Assembly (NCBI GenBank): GCA_012845835.1
Contig: JABAKD010000011.1
Span: 13,950,214-14,014,213 of the forward strand
Direction of reading: 5' to 3'
Source of the DNA: Undaria pinnatifida
Lineage: Eukaryota; Sar; Phaeophyceae; Laminariales; Alariaceae
Length of the DNA: 64,000 bases
Positions within the stretch are counted from its first letter, which is position 1; the number at the start of each line of letters is the position of its first letter. Positions 1 through 10,511 of this stretch are shown in pieces. Made by a program: the position numbers and the translations under genes. A model generated the notes under the pieces. That model was not told where the DNA came from. It was given only the letters and a program-made list of their open reading frames with translations, and did no database searches.

Positions 1-345
1 TCTTTTTCCCGCCCTTTTGTTCAAACGCCCCACCTACAATCGAAATCGGCCAGAGTAATAGACACTTCTACGCAATTGATATCACGTCATTATCTGTCTA
101 GCCATCCATGACGTAGCTTTCATTCACCCCCCCCCCCCCCCCCCCCCCAACGCCTCCTCCTTCCCCACCACCCGCACCATCGCCTAGCACCACGCGTATA
201 GCAAGCCCCTACATATATGCGTAATACGCGCGATCGGAGTATCACACACAAGCTTGCAAAGATGAGTTTCGACCAAATCTTCGATCTCACAGCTGGAGTG
301 TATTTTTATATTATATGTGACCTAAACCTCTTGAACACCCTCCCC
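1..345 (-). repeat. Dispersed repeat R1, copy 1
   Basis: Shares its sequence with 365-1,130, 36,065-36,800 (opposite orientation), 42,105-42,395, 45,310-46,195 and 57,945-58,350. It ends with the module GCTTGCAAAGATGAGTTTCG and CTCACAGCTGGAGTG. A poly-C tract of about 23 bases lies at 127-149. Confidence 0.8.
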
Positions 346-364
346 CCCCCCGACCCCCCCCCCC

Positions 365-1130
365 CCCCCCCCTTTCTTATTTTTCCCCGCTCCCTCTTGC
401 TTAAACGCCCCACCTAACATCAAAATCTGCAAGAGTAATAATCACTTCCACGCACTTCATTATCTTTCTAGAGCCATGCATGCCTCTGCTGCAATTCACC
501 CTCCCCCCAACGCCCCCTCCTTCCCCACCACCCGCACCATCGCCTAGACCTAGCACACGCGTATAGCAAACCCCTACATCTTTGCAACCTAAAGATGTTG
601 GTTAAAAACCCTTTCTGACCCCCCCCCCCCCCCCGCTTCCCCACCCCCACCCCCTCCAACGCTCCGCCCTCTCCTCACTGGTTGTACGACTTACAGGGTA
701 GGATTTACAGTTTCCACGCACAGATTGAGCTGCCCCGCCCGCCCCGCCCCCCCCCCCCCCCGCCGCTCCCTCTTGCTTGGTCAAACCCAGGCCCCCACGT
801 CCTTAAAAACTCTGCCCTCCCCTCACCGGTTATTCGATTTACAGGATTCACTTGATAAACTGATGTATTTCCTTTCACAGCAGCTGTCAGATTGTTTCCC
901 CCTCAAAAACGGCTTTTATAGTTTCCGCGCACAGACTGACTAACATCACCCTGTTGACCCTGATAGCTACTACACTGTAGTTGCAAGGGGAGTCGCCGAC
1001 CTATATCCTTAATGAGGACACACAAACCGTAATACGCGCGATCGGAGTATCACACACAGCTTGCAAAGATGGGTTTCGACAAAATGTTCGATCTCACAGC
1101 TGGAGTGCATTTTTATTTTTACAGTAGTAG
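365..1130 (-). repeat. Dispersed repeat R1, copy 2 with three poly-C tracts
   Basis: Nearly full R1 unit: GC-rich poly-C part (about 340-800), the TGTTGACCCTGATAGC block near 952 and the terminal AGCTTGCAAAGATGGGTTTC module near 1,058. Copies differ mainly in length of the C runs. No gene is seen. Confidence 0.8.
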
Positions 1131-2640
1131 ACTATACTGTTATGGATAATGTGTGATACCCTGGCACGGTGGTTTGAAAGGCTGTGCTGTCGACGTTAGT
1201 CGAGGTGATGGCACGGTGCGAGAGGATAGCCTGGAAGACGAAGTGCTTCCGAGATGTAGAGAAGATGTTGAATAATAGTACAACGGTGGCGCTTAATTTG
1301 GCCAATACACACAGATATAAACCGCAGAGTTGCAGGAGCCCAGACAAGGTCTGCTTCCCAGAGATGACCAGGACAGCCATGATCCGGAAAAATCTTCAAG
1401 AGAGAGCCACACGAGAGAGTGAGCTACCTGGATATCAAGCGGAGAATCCTACCCAGGAAGTAATTCCTCCGCACACATACGTACGTTACACTCGAACCGA
1501 CACATATGAGATCTACGATGCACAAGAAGAGCAGTGCTACTGAACATTGACTAATAATGGTTACCAGGTAAGTGCCAACATTTCCATAATATATACAAGT
1601 ACCAGGTACTATGATTGCGTACACTTCTATGCTACATGTGTGTTCCGCTTTGTGTTTTGCACAACAACAGAAGAAGGTATTCTGATTCTTCCACTCTATC
1701 GAGAGTTATTGGAGCCTGCCCTGTGTACTGTGAAGGCTGTGACCACGCGAGCTGGATATCGGGCAATGAGTAAATTATTTAATGTTAGAACAACGATAAT
1801 ATTACCAAAATTAAAAGGAGAAGATGTGGGGAAAGGGAAAAGGCAATGATTGGCGCGAGATCCCTCTGCTTTATTGTGAGATCATTCGACTTCATAGTAG
1901 TAGTAGGCACTACTACTGCTGCTTTATGGCAGGATGTTCGATTTGCATCGGAACGGCATCTACGCTATTAGACTAGACTAGATTGTCGGAGGGCAAAAAT
2001 AATAATTATAATTAGACTAGACTATAGTTTACAACAATAAAACGTACGTCCATAATACCCCCCACACACACCACAGCAAGCAGCAGTAGTAGTATAAAAT
2101 CTACGTACGAGTTTCGATTAAATATTATTATTCGACCTCACAGCCGAGGATGTCTTTTTTTGCGTGTTGTCATACAGACAGGTGGTACCATTCCACCCTG
2201 GTCCTATTTAAAACCTCGACCTCGCAGTGGGCCCTTCCCACCTGGCTAGCTGGCAACCTGCTCAGCTACATTATTGTGCAGGCTTGATTGCTCTCGACAA
2301 GAGCGGCCGGAGGCCCACCTCGTACCACAACCCATATATTTAGTGTTCGTACAGCAGCAGCAGCAGCAGCAGTAGCAGTAGTATTATATACATCACGTTA
2401 TAGTCTAGGAGTCGTTGCGATAGACAACCCCGCAGCTGAGATGCGGTAGTAATCGAGTTCATAAAACAAAAATCCTGCTATTAATAACAACTTGTTAAAA
2501 AAAGAAACGTTTTACAAGTAGTAGTACTGTAACCATATTCATTTATTTGTGTCGTGGGAGTCTTTGCTAAACGACCTTATACCTACTCGGGAATCGAAGT
2601 CACGAAACAAAAAGTTGTGCTACTGTTTAGAAACGAAACG
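1131..2640. other. Region without recognised gene
   Basis: Apart from the weak frame at 1,184-1,543 it holds a GCA repeat (2,349-2,371), short direct repeats around 2,500-2,660 that share AACGTTTTA-CCATATTC-like words, and a block at 1,935-2,010 (TCGGAACGGCATCTACGCTA ... TTGTCGGAGGGCAAAAATAA) that returns at 60,066-60,115. Confidence 0.5.
1184..1543 (+). CDS. Open frame of 119 codons, unrecognised
   Basis: The frame runs through MLSTLVEVMARCERIAWKTK and ends QEEQCY. Just after it, TTACCAG|GTAAGT at 1,567 is a good donor in another frame. Nothing in the peptide points to a family, and the opposite strand is open too over part of it. It is kept because this part of the window has no recognisable repeat. 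Confidence 0.2.
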   Translation: MLSTLVEVMARCERIAWKTKCFRDVEKMLNNSTTVALNLANTHRYKPQSCRSPDKVCFPEMTRTAMIRKNLQERATRESELPGYQAENPTQEVIPPHTYVRYTRTDTYEIYDAQEEQCY

Positions 2641-2780
2641 TTTTAACCATGTTCGATTAGTCTACGTCGTGGCCGAAAAATATTATCTTTGGTCAAAGTA
2701 ATTTTCTCACAGTCACAGCTGACGTTTTTCAATTTTCGTAACATCCAGTGTTCGTAACAGATAGCCAGCGCGAGGCTTAC

Positions 2781-3140
2781 CAACACATCGTTCCCCCGAT
2801 CTCCTTCCACGTTCAATTCCACCTGTTCTTCTTCCTTCCAATGCGTAGTGCAGCGGTCGTGAGTCCCACCGCTAGTAATAACGCCATTACCGCCCACACA
2901 CCCCGTGTCCTGGTCGGACAAGGCCTTGTCAACGTGTTGCTCCTGCTCGCGGAGCCGAGGCCCTTCATGTGTACTTGCGAAAGATCTGTCAAACGACGGG
3001 TTGGAAGATTCCTTGAGTGCAATCACGCCACAACAAACTAAAGCTAGAGCAGCAACAATGCAACTTATTGCTGTCCGCCGCCTGATCCAATCGCTGTTGT
3101 TCGGTCTGCAGTCGTCGCATAGAGGGGGTGGGCGTTCCAT
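2781..3140 (-). CDS. Candidate first exon of a small signal-anchor membrane protein, unrecognised
   Basis: An ATG at 3,140 opens a 165-codon frame. After an acidic, Cys-containing N-terminus and the run RRR (residues 20-22) comes one hydrophobic segment, TAISCIVAALALVCCGVIAL (residues 23-42), then a polar stretch with many charged residues. This is the layout of a type II, N-in membrane protein, as in many Golgi glycosyltransferases, but no catalytic motif is seen. A good donor, TTG|GTAAGC, lies at 2,781, so the frame probably stops being exon there instead of running to the stop at 2,643. Later exons were not found. Family unknown; it may also be a chance frame. Confidence 0.4.
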
Positions 3141-3644
3141 GGCTCACGGTTCTCGCCGCCCGCTCGCCGCTGCTTTCGTTGTTGGAGTTCGAAGAGGAAT
3201 GTGTTTGTTGGTGATACGAGGCGGTGCGAGTGGGAGTGGTATAAGAGCCCTCAAGGGTACGCGAAGACGACGCACCCCCGTCAAATACATGGCGTTTCGT
3301 TGGAGTTCGAAAAAAAACAAAAAGCGGGCAGCGACGAAGAAAAAGCGGGGGGGGGCAAGCGAGCCGTCCCCGAGAGAGCGATTTCCACGCTCCCCCCTCG
3401 CCGAGGTGGGGCACCGACGCCCGTTCTTTCGCCGGCACGTCGTAGTGCTGCTGTGCGGATGGGACGTGGCGGCACCGCGAGGTCGCCGGAGGCCGAGTGG
3501 AGCTCGGGAGTCGTAACTTTTTTGGGGGGGTGTTGTATCCAAGATATTTTCAAAGATCCGAAAAAACGCCACTACCACGACGTTAGCGTATTACATAATA
3601 AGGATACTAATATCGAATACCCAGTACCAGGTATTAATAAAACC

Positions 3645-3972
3645 GGTAGCTCCGGTGGCGTATCAGGTTATCCTCAAGCCTGGCATAGGTCAGTTTCGTA
3701 AGTTCGAATCCCCCCGAGTGCATACTCGTACTCGTATAAATTCGTGGGGACTTTTTCTTGCGCACAAATTGGCTTGCGGAAAGCGCGAGAGCGTGAGTTA
3801 GCAACACTCGATGAAAAATCGACGAGCAGTGGGATTGCTGAACCATACGCGCGATAAAAATTGAAGGCAATAACCGAGGGGGAAGAAGGGACTAGGGGTA
3901 CACCTGTGACCACGGCTTCTCCAGAAGCTGGAAAGTATATGTGTATGAAACAGGGCGCACAAAAAAAAAAAA
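3645..3972 (+). repeat. tRNA-derived SINE-like repeat S2, copy 1
   Basis: Starts with a tRNA-like head (box A GGTGGCGTATCAGG, box B AGTTCGAATCC) and goes on with AAAGCGCGAGAGCGTGAGTTAGCAA in two parts, GCGCGATAAAA and an A-rich end. A copy at 54,372-54,690 is collinear over about 320 bases. Confidence 0.8.
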
Positions 3973-4230
3973 CGACACCTACGTACCAAGACTTGTTTTT
4001 CGCCCTTCCAGAGGGGGGGGGGGGGGTACGAAGACCCCATCCCCCCCCCATTACGCCACATAATTTCCTATGCAAACAACGCCAATACTAAATCCTATAT
4101 AATAAAGGGGCAGGGGGGGTACTATAGAGCAGACACGCAGCCCCCTGGTCGCGCAGCAGCCGCCTGCGTACCAGCTACGCACAGCGCAGAGCAACGGAGA
4201 AAAAGGGAGAGAGCAAGAGAGAGTAGTCAC
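3973..4230. other. Low-complexity stretch
   Basis: Holds poly-G and poly-C runs (4,010-4,050) and an AG-rich run; no gene seen. Confidence 0.5.
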
Positions 4231-4319
4231 AGTGAGCACAGCCTCCACGGTGAAGGGACCCCTGCTACAACCCCCCTTCGACAAGACAGCTTGGCTACAA
4301 AGCGTCTGCGGAAAGCCAG

Positions 4320-4425
4320 CCGATGGCGAGGACTTCATTTGCTGCTGCGGGGCCAACTTCGGTGACGGTTCAGGAATAGACGAAGGCCAGGCCATTGAGC
4401 ATGAGTCTTCCGCACAGCACAGAGA
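4320..4425 (+). CDS. Candidate zinc-finger exon A
   Basis: Open frame encoding DGEDFICCCGANFGDG and ending HESSAQHR, closed by a consensus donor AGAGA|GTGAGT in phase 2. The Cys cluster and the two spaced His residues suggest a small zinc finger. The layout (aromatic, Cys cluster, Phe-Gly, then HExSxQH at the end) mirrors exon B at 4,816-4,920. The 5' limit is uncertain; the frame is open from about 4,232 and may include STASTVKGPLLQPPFDKTAW as well. Confidence 0.45.
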
Positions 4426-4815
4426 GTGAGTGGAGAGGCATGAGGGCTGTAGTGTGATATTGGCGGGTATCGTGTTCCTCGCAGCAGCAGCAGCAGCAGC
4501 AGCGGCAAGCACTGGAAAGACAAAACTCTGGTTTATCATAATAATATATGAAAGTGCTCACCATCGAGCAGTGTGTGTGTCGTGCTGCCTCCTCCCCAAT
4601 AACTGGCAACATCAGCAGTAGCAGGAGCGTAGCCTTGGCAGCAGCAGCAGCAGCAGCAATACCAGAAGCGGTAGCCGCATGATCAAAATCGCCAAAAAAA
4701 AACGCGCACGAAATGCGAACCAACTAAGTTTCTCCGCGTCCCTGTTGGTCCCTGCACGCCTTTCGCATGCGAGCAGAGCACTTTTGCCTATCGAAAAAAT
4801 CGCCGCGAATACCAG

Positions 4816-4920
4816 CAGCGGCAACTGGGTGTGCAAGAAGTGCAAGCGCGATTTCGGACACAATATAGAGCAACTGAGCCGGACCCACGTGGAGACTCAC
4901 GAACAGTCGCTTCAACACAA
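4816..4920 (+). CDS. Candidate zinc-finger exon B
   Basis: 105 bases between ATACCAG|C and ACACAA|GTGAGG. It encodes GNWVCKKCKRDFG and then HVETHEQSLQHK, a CxxC plus H-x3-H plus H pattern like BED or U1-type zinc fingers. The start phase fits the end of exon A exactly, and both exons end in phase 2, so they could be repeated or skipped without frame change. Exons A and B look like copies of one ancestral finger. A downstream frame (5,301-5,540) with IAGFFKPKSATD, a phrase found after BED fingers in hAT-like proteins, may belong to the same gene. No transposase core is seen. Confidence 0.5.
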
Positions 4921-4974
4921 GTGAGGACTGGTGAGGACAGCAGTTGTTGCATTCGCTAGCACAAGCAGTTTCGA

Positions 4975-5095
4975 TAAAAGAATGAAAAACGTCATCTGTG
5001 AGTACGATCGATTGAATGGTTGAAGCTCAACTTTGCAAGCTGCGTGGTACATTAGATCTATGTTATTTATGATATGGTGTTTGTGAAATATACCT
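4975..5095 (+). repeat. Repeat sharing an AGCTTGC...CAGCTGACG module
   Basis: Reverse complement of 14,880-15,005: both carry ATGAAAAACGTCA-CTGTGAGTA, the reverse of the GCTTGCAAAGTTGAG word, and the CATATCATAAAT block. The same module in short form recurs at 2,105-2,160, 2,705-2,745, 48,095-48,150 and at the end of R1. Confidence 0.65.
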
Positions 5096-5300
5096 GGTTG
5101 TTACTACACTGCTTCACAATATTACGGGAAGTCGTTCGCGCGTGTTCAGCAGTTGTTTGGGAACTGCCACGCTGGACGTATTTTTGTCGCGCAGTGTATG
5201 AGGCTGCAGGCCTTGTCGATGTGTGTATGTGAAAAGCAGGAGCAAATTCGTATTTTCTTTCCACGGCTGATCAATTGCTATTGCTCATGTCGCAAGTTGC

Positions 5301-5531
5301 ATGTCGACCAACGTGTGTCGACAGGGGTGCTGGTGCCGCGGCGGCGGTGGGGAGCGGGCGCACATTGCTGGTTTTTTCAAACCGAAGAGCGCCACGGACG
5401 GCGCGAAGGAGTCGCCGATGTTGATGGACAGTAGTAGCGGCGGGGGCGCAAGCGGTGACGCTGACGTGGTGGCGACGGGAGTTGTGAGCAGGGGTGAGGG
5501 TGGTGCGGGCGCGGGCAGTGACGCGGACGTG
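5301..5531 (+). CDS. Possible further exon of the zinc-finger gene, running into a minisatellite
   Basis: The open frame carries IAGFFKPKSATDGAKESP and then Gly/Ala/Asp-rich repeats made by a minisatellite. A donor-like G|GTGAGC occurs at about 5,544 within the repeat. Serial FFKPK-type phrases follow zinc fingers in some transposase-derived proteins, which is why it is linked to exons A and B. Weak evidence; could be non-coding. Confidence 0.25.
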
Positions 5532-5650
5532 GCTGTGACGGGAGGTGAGCAAGGGTGAGGGTGGTGCGGTCGCGGGCACTTTCGCTGACGTGGTTGCGAC
5601 GGGAGTTGCGAACAGGCTTGAGGATTGTGAGGGCGCGGGCATGGATATGG
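5440..5650. repeat. GC-rich minisatellite, unit about 62 bases, about 3 copies
   Basis: Units share GACGTGG-TG-GACGGGAG followed by GTGAGCA-GGGTGAGGGTGGTGCGG-CGCGGGCA. Two of the units carry a GTGAGC that could act as a 5' splice donor, and the third has it mutated. Confidence 0.75.
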
Positions 5651-5659
5651 ATGGTGTTT

Positions 5660-6350
5660 TCTCCGACGCTGCAGACGGGAGTGGTCCCGCCGATAGGACG
5701 CTTGTCCACGCTTCCATCTACTGCGCGGGATTACGTCCGGCTGTCCGGGAGCCTGTTCTCCAACGCTGCCCATCAACTCTCCATGGTATTGGCAACTAGG
5801 GGGTGTCGTGGGAGGCTCGGATAATCTTGAATCGCGTGTCTCTCCACGCAGTGCCAACTGCCTCCCGCGGCATCTTGAACCCAGGCTGTGCGGGAACAGT
5901 GGAACAACCAGGAGGCACGTGCGCGCCGTGTTTGGACATTAAGGGCACGAAGGCTTACAGGGTTTCGTGCCCAAGCGCGGCGCTTGCCCACCATTGATTA
6001 TTTCTTACTACATTGGCGCAAGGATTTACATACCTAAACAACCTAAAGTACAGATTGACATCCCTTGCTCTTGCAATGTTGGCTTGCTTGCTAAGCCTCT
6101 TTGTTAACGCAAGAGTGTGCAGTAAACCATCCACAGGGGCACAGCCAAGAAACGAACCACCAAGCAAGGAAACAAAGTAAAACAAAAATCTTGAAAGTAA
6201 TTTTTTTTTAGCCTCGGGGGGGGGGTAGGTGTGCGAAACAACTTTCCTTGTGCGCCCTCGTGTGAAAAAAGTAAAATAAAACAATAAGTGCAGTCCACGG
6301 CATGTTGGCGGCGGATTTCGGCGGCTGCCCCCCAGAGCGTTTATTAATAG
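5660..6350. other. Region without recognised gene
   Basis: Two overlapping frames are open (5,545-5,799 and 5,803-5,997 on the plus strand; 5,285-5,857 on the minus strand). None was recognised. A poly-G run lies at 6,217-6,226. Confidence 0.4.
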
Positions 6351-6351
6351 T

Positions 6352-6560
6352 CTACTGTCCAACTATGGCTTGTGCGCCCCGCTTCCGCAGCAAGCGTTTC
6401 CACCAGCCGGCGTACGAGATGGTGATGAATCCGTTTGGCTGGGAGTTCTCAGAGGCCACAGGGATGTAGCGCCCGAAGGGGTTGCTCTGCGCGCGGACTC
6501 CAGCGACGCTTGTCTGCTGCTGCTGCTGCTGCTGCTTGCTGCTGCTGCTGAGTACTACCA
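6352..6560 (-). CDS. Candidate C-terminal exon of an unrecognised protein
   Basis: After a Gln repeat (CAG/CAA) the frame reads NPFGRYIPVASENSQPNGFI and then GWWKRLLRKRGAQAIVGQ before TAG. The codons favour G or C at the third position as in the ALG5 exons, and the peptide has balanced composition. No family was recognised, and the upstream exons were not found; CAG runs give several possible acceptors. Confidence 0.3.
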
Positions 6561-6737
6561 GGTATATACTCCGGAGTATGTAGCTTCCGTCTACCACTTC
6601 CAGCTGCGACTGGCATACCAGGGTAGACTATATAGCATACGCCACTTGGCTTCGTATTGGAATCTATCCCGTCAGTCAGTAAAAAAGCTTAAGGAGTCGG
6701 CAAGGCCATCGTAACACGCACGCGAGAGCTTGACAGC

Positions 6738-6830
6738 TGGGCGGGGCTGGGCGAGGCGCGGGGCTGGGCGGCGGGGTGCGGGGTGGGCGGAGCGCGGGGT
6801 GGAACCCCCGCCCACCCTGCGCCCAGCCAC
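6738..6830. repeat. GC-rich tandem repeat
   Basis: Degenerate GGGGCTGGGCG and GGGGTGGGCGG units. Confidence 0.7.
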
Positions 6831-6844
6831 CTAGCCCAGTTCTG

Positions 6845-7105
6845 CACTGTTGGCACATGTGACGTATATTTAGCGGACCTAACAATGTGGCCGCGCGGAT
6901 CTTGAAGGGCAGATTTTACGCTCTCACATTGGCCGAGGGCTATGTGGTGGTCCGGATCGCAACCATGAAAACATACCGACAAGAGGCGCAGCCGCGTTTC
7001 TCATCCGTTTCTGGCCCGTTTTGGGTCTGGGTTGGGGTTAGGGTTTACGGGCCGGGTTGGGTCTACACCCGTACCTTGATCCCACCAGGAAGTGCTTGCT
7101 AGTTC
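6845..7105. other. Region with a TTAGGG-like run, no gene recognised
   Basis: A GGGTTGGGGTTAGGGTTT run lies near 7,030-7,047. Short open frames exist on both strands (plus 6,887-7,102; minus 6,689-6,982), and neither is convincing. Confidence 0.4.
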
Positions 7106-7134
7106 GCAAACAAACGCGAACACGCCCCTGCTAG

Positions 7135-7640
7135 TTATAGGCCCAGCCGAGGCGTGTGCGTCGAATGAGTGGCGGTGGTGTATTTAAGGCAATTAAATAC
7201 ACCACCGGCTTAAATACACTTAAATACACCACCGATACAACTGCCATCACCTGTGCACGTAACAAGCACATATGTCTTGGAGTAGAAACCCGTTTTTGCT
7301 CCACGATAGCTTCCGCGAAAGCCCTAGACCACGCCAACACTCCCCGCCGAATGCTATGCCCGTACGAGGTGCGTGCGGCAAATACGCAACGGTAGTGTAT
7401 ATAAGCTTAAATACACCACCGCTAGCGTACTGGCGTGCACGGCGACAAGCACGTATCTACTGCAGTACTGGGTCGTGTCGGCTCCGGGATGGCTTTCACG
7501 ATAGCCCTGGCTTATACCAACACGCTCTTCTTGCTAGTAGTGTTATGCCTGCCCGAGGCGTCTGCGGCGAATACTCGGCGGTGGTGTATTAGACTAGAGG
7601 CTTAAATTCACCGCCGGTGGTGTATTTAGCATTACCATGT
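7135..7640. repeat. Tandem repeat of about 190 bases with palindromic centre, about 2.5 copies
   Basis: Each unit holds CGAGGCGTGTGCG-CGAAT, then GGTGGTGTATTTAA paired with TTAAATACACCACC, then ACAAGCAC-TAT and GATAGC-CGCGAAAGCC-like words. The GGTGGTGTATTTAAG and CTTAAATACACCACC halves can form hairpins. No coding potential seen. Confidence 0.75.
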
Positions 7641-9080
7641 TGTATTATTGTTCGCTGTGGGTGGTGTCGCCACGGCATGTGCACAAGTAGCTGGTGTTGC
7701 GTATGCCGGGGGCTCTAGGGTTGGTTTTACTCGCGCTCGCGTCAGCGAGTCCATGGCGTTCAGTGTAACTCTACAACTGTAACTATACAGCGTGGCACCT
7801 GCCCCTTTTCTTGGTCGCGCGTGCTACACATCTCCGACTTCCGCGCAAAGACAGCAAAAAAAAAAAAATCACATGAGAAAAGTTATAATGAGGCAAACAT
7901 TCTCTGTTGGCAACCGAGCAAGCAAGCAAACAACCAATCAATTTCATTTTCGTTCGTTTTTCACCACGGCTTTGAATGCACACCGCACCAACGGCAGTCC
8001 AGACGGGTCTTGTGCACGCATACGCATGCATAATAGTAGCGAACCCTTCTCGTGCTGATTTTGCTGTGTAAGTAGCATCAGCGTTCGTGTTGATTTTCTC
8101 GGTTCACATCTACCGCATGACTAGGTATTATGCTGCCGTTCTGTCGCTTGCTGCCCCTGTGTTTTCCGCAGTCACTCATCACCGCAGATTTGACAATTAC
8201 ACCTCTGGAGGTATTCAGATTACGCCGTTTTATTACCAATTACTGGTATTGACCCTTTCCTAATAGCACATGGTCAAGTTGCGACGACGTATGTATGTAC
8301 AAGATGCAATTCTTACAAGAAGTATTATACGTGTAAGCGAACCTTCTGCTGTATCACATCGTCAAATCACACCTCCTCGTGTTGGTGTGTTTTTATTACT
8401 CACCCGAAGACGAGAGAAAAGCAAAAGAGCAGTGGTTCAGCATGAATGCGAATGTTATTTCATCTGATTTAGACTAGTCTATACACCTGTTGATTGTGTA
8501 TGATGATGGCCTCACATTATTAACAGGTTATTTTCGAACGAAAAGCCCGCGGTCATGATCAGGCTACTACAGAAAAAACGAAAACAAGATAGTACAACAT
8601 CGCGTGGAATGTTTTCATTTTATTAACCAGAATCTGTTTGTACGTTCGTCGCATTGTGTGGCAGTATAAGGGCAATATGGATCTAGGGACCGACTCGTAC
8701 TGCTACAGTATGCAGGGATGCTTCTGGCTCTGTAATCATTGTGGTCACTCACACGAGGGTTGCGTGGATGTTACATCTCTTGTATTAGTTGCTTGCTGTC
8801 CGCCGGATACCTTCCGACAGAACGGGAGGCGGGGCCGTTCGTTCAGGCAGGCGATAACGCCTGCCGGCTACAAAGAGGACAACTGCTATAAATCAAAGCG
8901 CCCCAATGGGGTAGACGGGGATACCACAACACTACCCCACCCAGAAGACGGTCGTATAGGCAGATTCGTAGAAAGATCCGGTGGAACTGAATCCACCAGG
9001 AGAATTCGGAGACTGGATCAACAATGCGACGCTTCACAACCCCCCCACACACCTCTAACTTGCAAGGAAGAAACCAATTG
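7641..9080. other. Region without recognised gene
   Basis: An A run lies at 7,856-7,868. An open frame at 8,638-9,108 (156 codons) has clustered Cys and His (FWLCNHCGHSHEGC) but no recognised family. The block TGGGGTAGACGGGGATACC (8,908) resembles 9,519-9,535. Confidence 0.4.
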
Positions 9081-9109
9081 GACGGGTGCAAAGCAAAGCA
9101 GGCAATAAC

Positions 9110-9395
9110 CGTCTCATACACCAGTATGTGAAAGTCAATAGAACGTACAATGCGAAGCAGACATCAAAATACCGAACATATCTGTACGTGAAAGTCCTTG
9201 AAACGTATAAAAAAATGTCAATGAAGCAGACGTCAAAAGTTCGAACATACTGTCAGGTACGTTTGAGCCAAAGAAACGCGTACAAGGCGAGTCAGACACC
9301 AAAAGTCTGGACATGTCAATACGGTAAAGTCAATGGGACGCGTACAAGGCGATCCAGACACCAAAAATCTAAACGTACTGGTGCGTGAAAGCCTA
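9110..9395. repeat. Degenerate tandem repeat, unit about 66-70 bases, about 4 copies
   Basis: Units share GTGAAAGTCAATGGAACGTAC, AAG-CGAAGCAGACATCAAAA and CCGAACATA in this order. The plus frame stays open across the array (VKVNRTYNAKQTSKYRTYLY), probably because of the periodicity. Confidence 0.75.
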
Positions 9396-9589
9396 AAAAA
9401 GCAAGCTAGAATCACCGGGAAGCTGAAAACGAATAACCATACTTGGGGGAGCGGTGTCGCCTGTGCAATAGCTAGCAGAAGAATGAGCTATGCTTAGTCA
9501 GGCGACGCCTCAACGGGGTAGAGAGGATACCATAACAATGCCATTTACTCGTATGCAAGCAAATTCACGTCACAATGTTGCTGTTTGTT

Positions 9590-9760
9590 GTACGACGACG
9601 CTGTTGATCAATCTCTAAAGGTGTTGTTGTTGTTGATGTTCTCACATCAACTCTCATAATCAAGTCCGTGGTCACAAGACAGGCTCCAGTCACTCTGGAG
9701 CTGAGGAATACCCCAGGGAAGAACACAAAGAACTCAAGGTGGTATACGCATATATCACAG
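9590..9760. repeat. Dispersed repeat shared with 59,610-59,705
   Basis: Both carry a GTTGTTGTTG run followed by AGTCCGTGGT and ACAGGCTCCA. The second copy lies next to the duplicated SecA exon. Confidence 0.55.
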
Positions 9761-9957
9761 CTGACGCAATTTATGCCTCCACCAGAAACATATCAAAGTG
9801 AAATCGGGAGTCAGTCTACGATGTGCCAGGTCCATACCGATGCATACGTGTCATTACTCGCGCCTGGAAAAACCGACTATACCGCTTGCCACCCAAGAAA
9901 GACTACCACGTATATATTACACGTAGTATCTATCACTACGCATACGCACGGCAGACG

Positions 9958-10150
9958 CAAGTCGATTGGAAAAAAAGAAACACAGAAAAGAAAAGAAGAT
10001 AAAGGAAAGGAAAGAAAAGAGAAGAGAGCGAAAAAAAAACGAAAAAGGAAAGGAAAGAAAAGAGAAGACAAGAAAAGCAAGAAAAGACAAGAAAAGCAAG
10101 AAAAGGCAAGACAAGAAGAGGAAGCAAGAAAAGGAAAAGAGAAAAAAAAT
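9958..10150. repeat. Purine-rich AAAGG/GAAAA tract
   Basis: About 190 bases almost free of pyrimidines on the plus strand, made of AAAAGGAAAG-type words. It opens Lys/Glu-rich frames, which are read as low complexity, not genes. Confidence 0.8.
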
Positions 10151-10359
10151 GTCATACTAGGAGACCCTAGGAACTGACTATAGACGGCGTTGGGCTCATA
10201 GAGGGTATCAAGTGCATCATCAATGGCACTGGGGAAAGAACGCAACATGGCGAAGAAGTCAGGGCGGTCTTACGCTATCTTGTGACGGCCATTAGAAGGC
10301 CCACAACGTTCAAGACGACGTTGGCCAAACCCAGACATCAGTCTCTTCGGCATGACGCC

Positions 10360-10460
10360 CCCCTCCCCCCCCCCCTCCTCCCCTCCCCCCCCTCCCCCCC
10401 TCCCCCCCCCCCCCCCCCCCCCTCCCCCCTTCCCCCTTCCCCCCCCTTCTCCCTCCCCGC
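10360..10460. repeat. Poly-C with CTCC spacing
   Basis: About 100 bases of C with scattered T. Confidence 0.85.
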
Positions 10461-10511
10461 GGCCGCATAGAGATGCCGACTGGTGGATGGCGCTGCCGCA
10501 GCCTTTGCGCG

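Noticed and set aside
8638-9108. Cys/His-rich frame as a zinc-finger gene
   Set aside because: The CNHCGHSHEGC cluster fits no known finger spacing, and no splice-consistent neighbour was found.
9110-9395. CRISPR-like spaced repeats
   Set aside because: Repeats are degenerate with no unique spacers, and the DNA is eukaryotic; it is a minisatellite.
9668-10177. 169-codon Lys/Glu-rich frame
   Set aside because: Produced by the purine-rich tract; nothing conserved around it.
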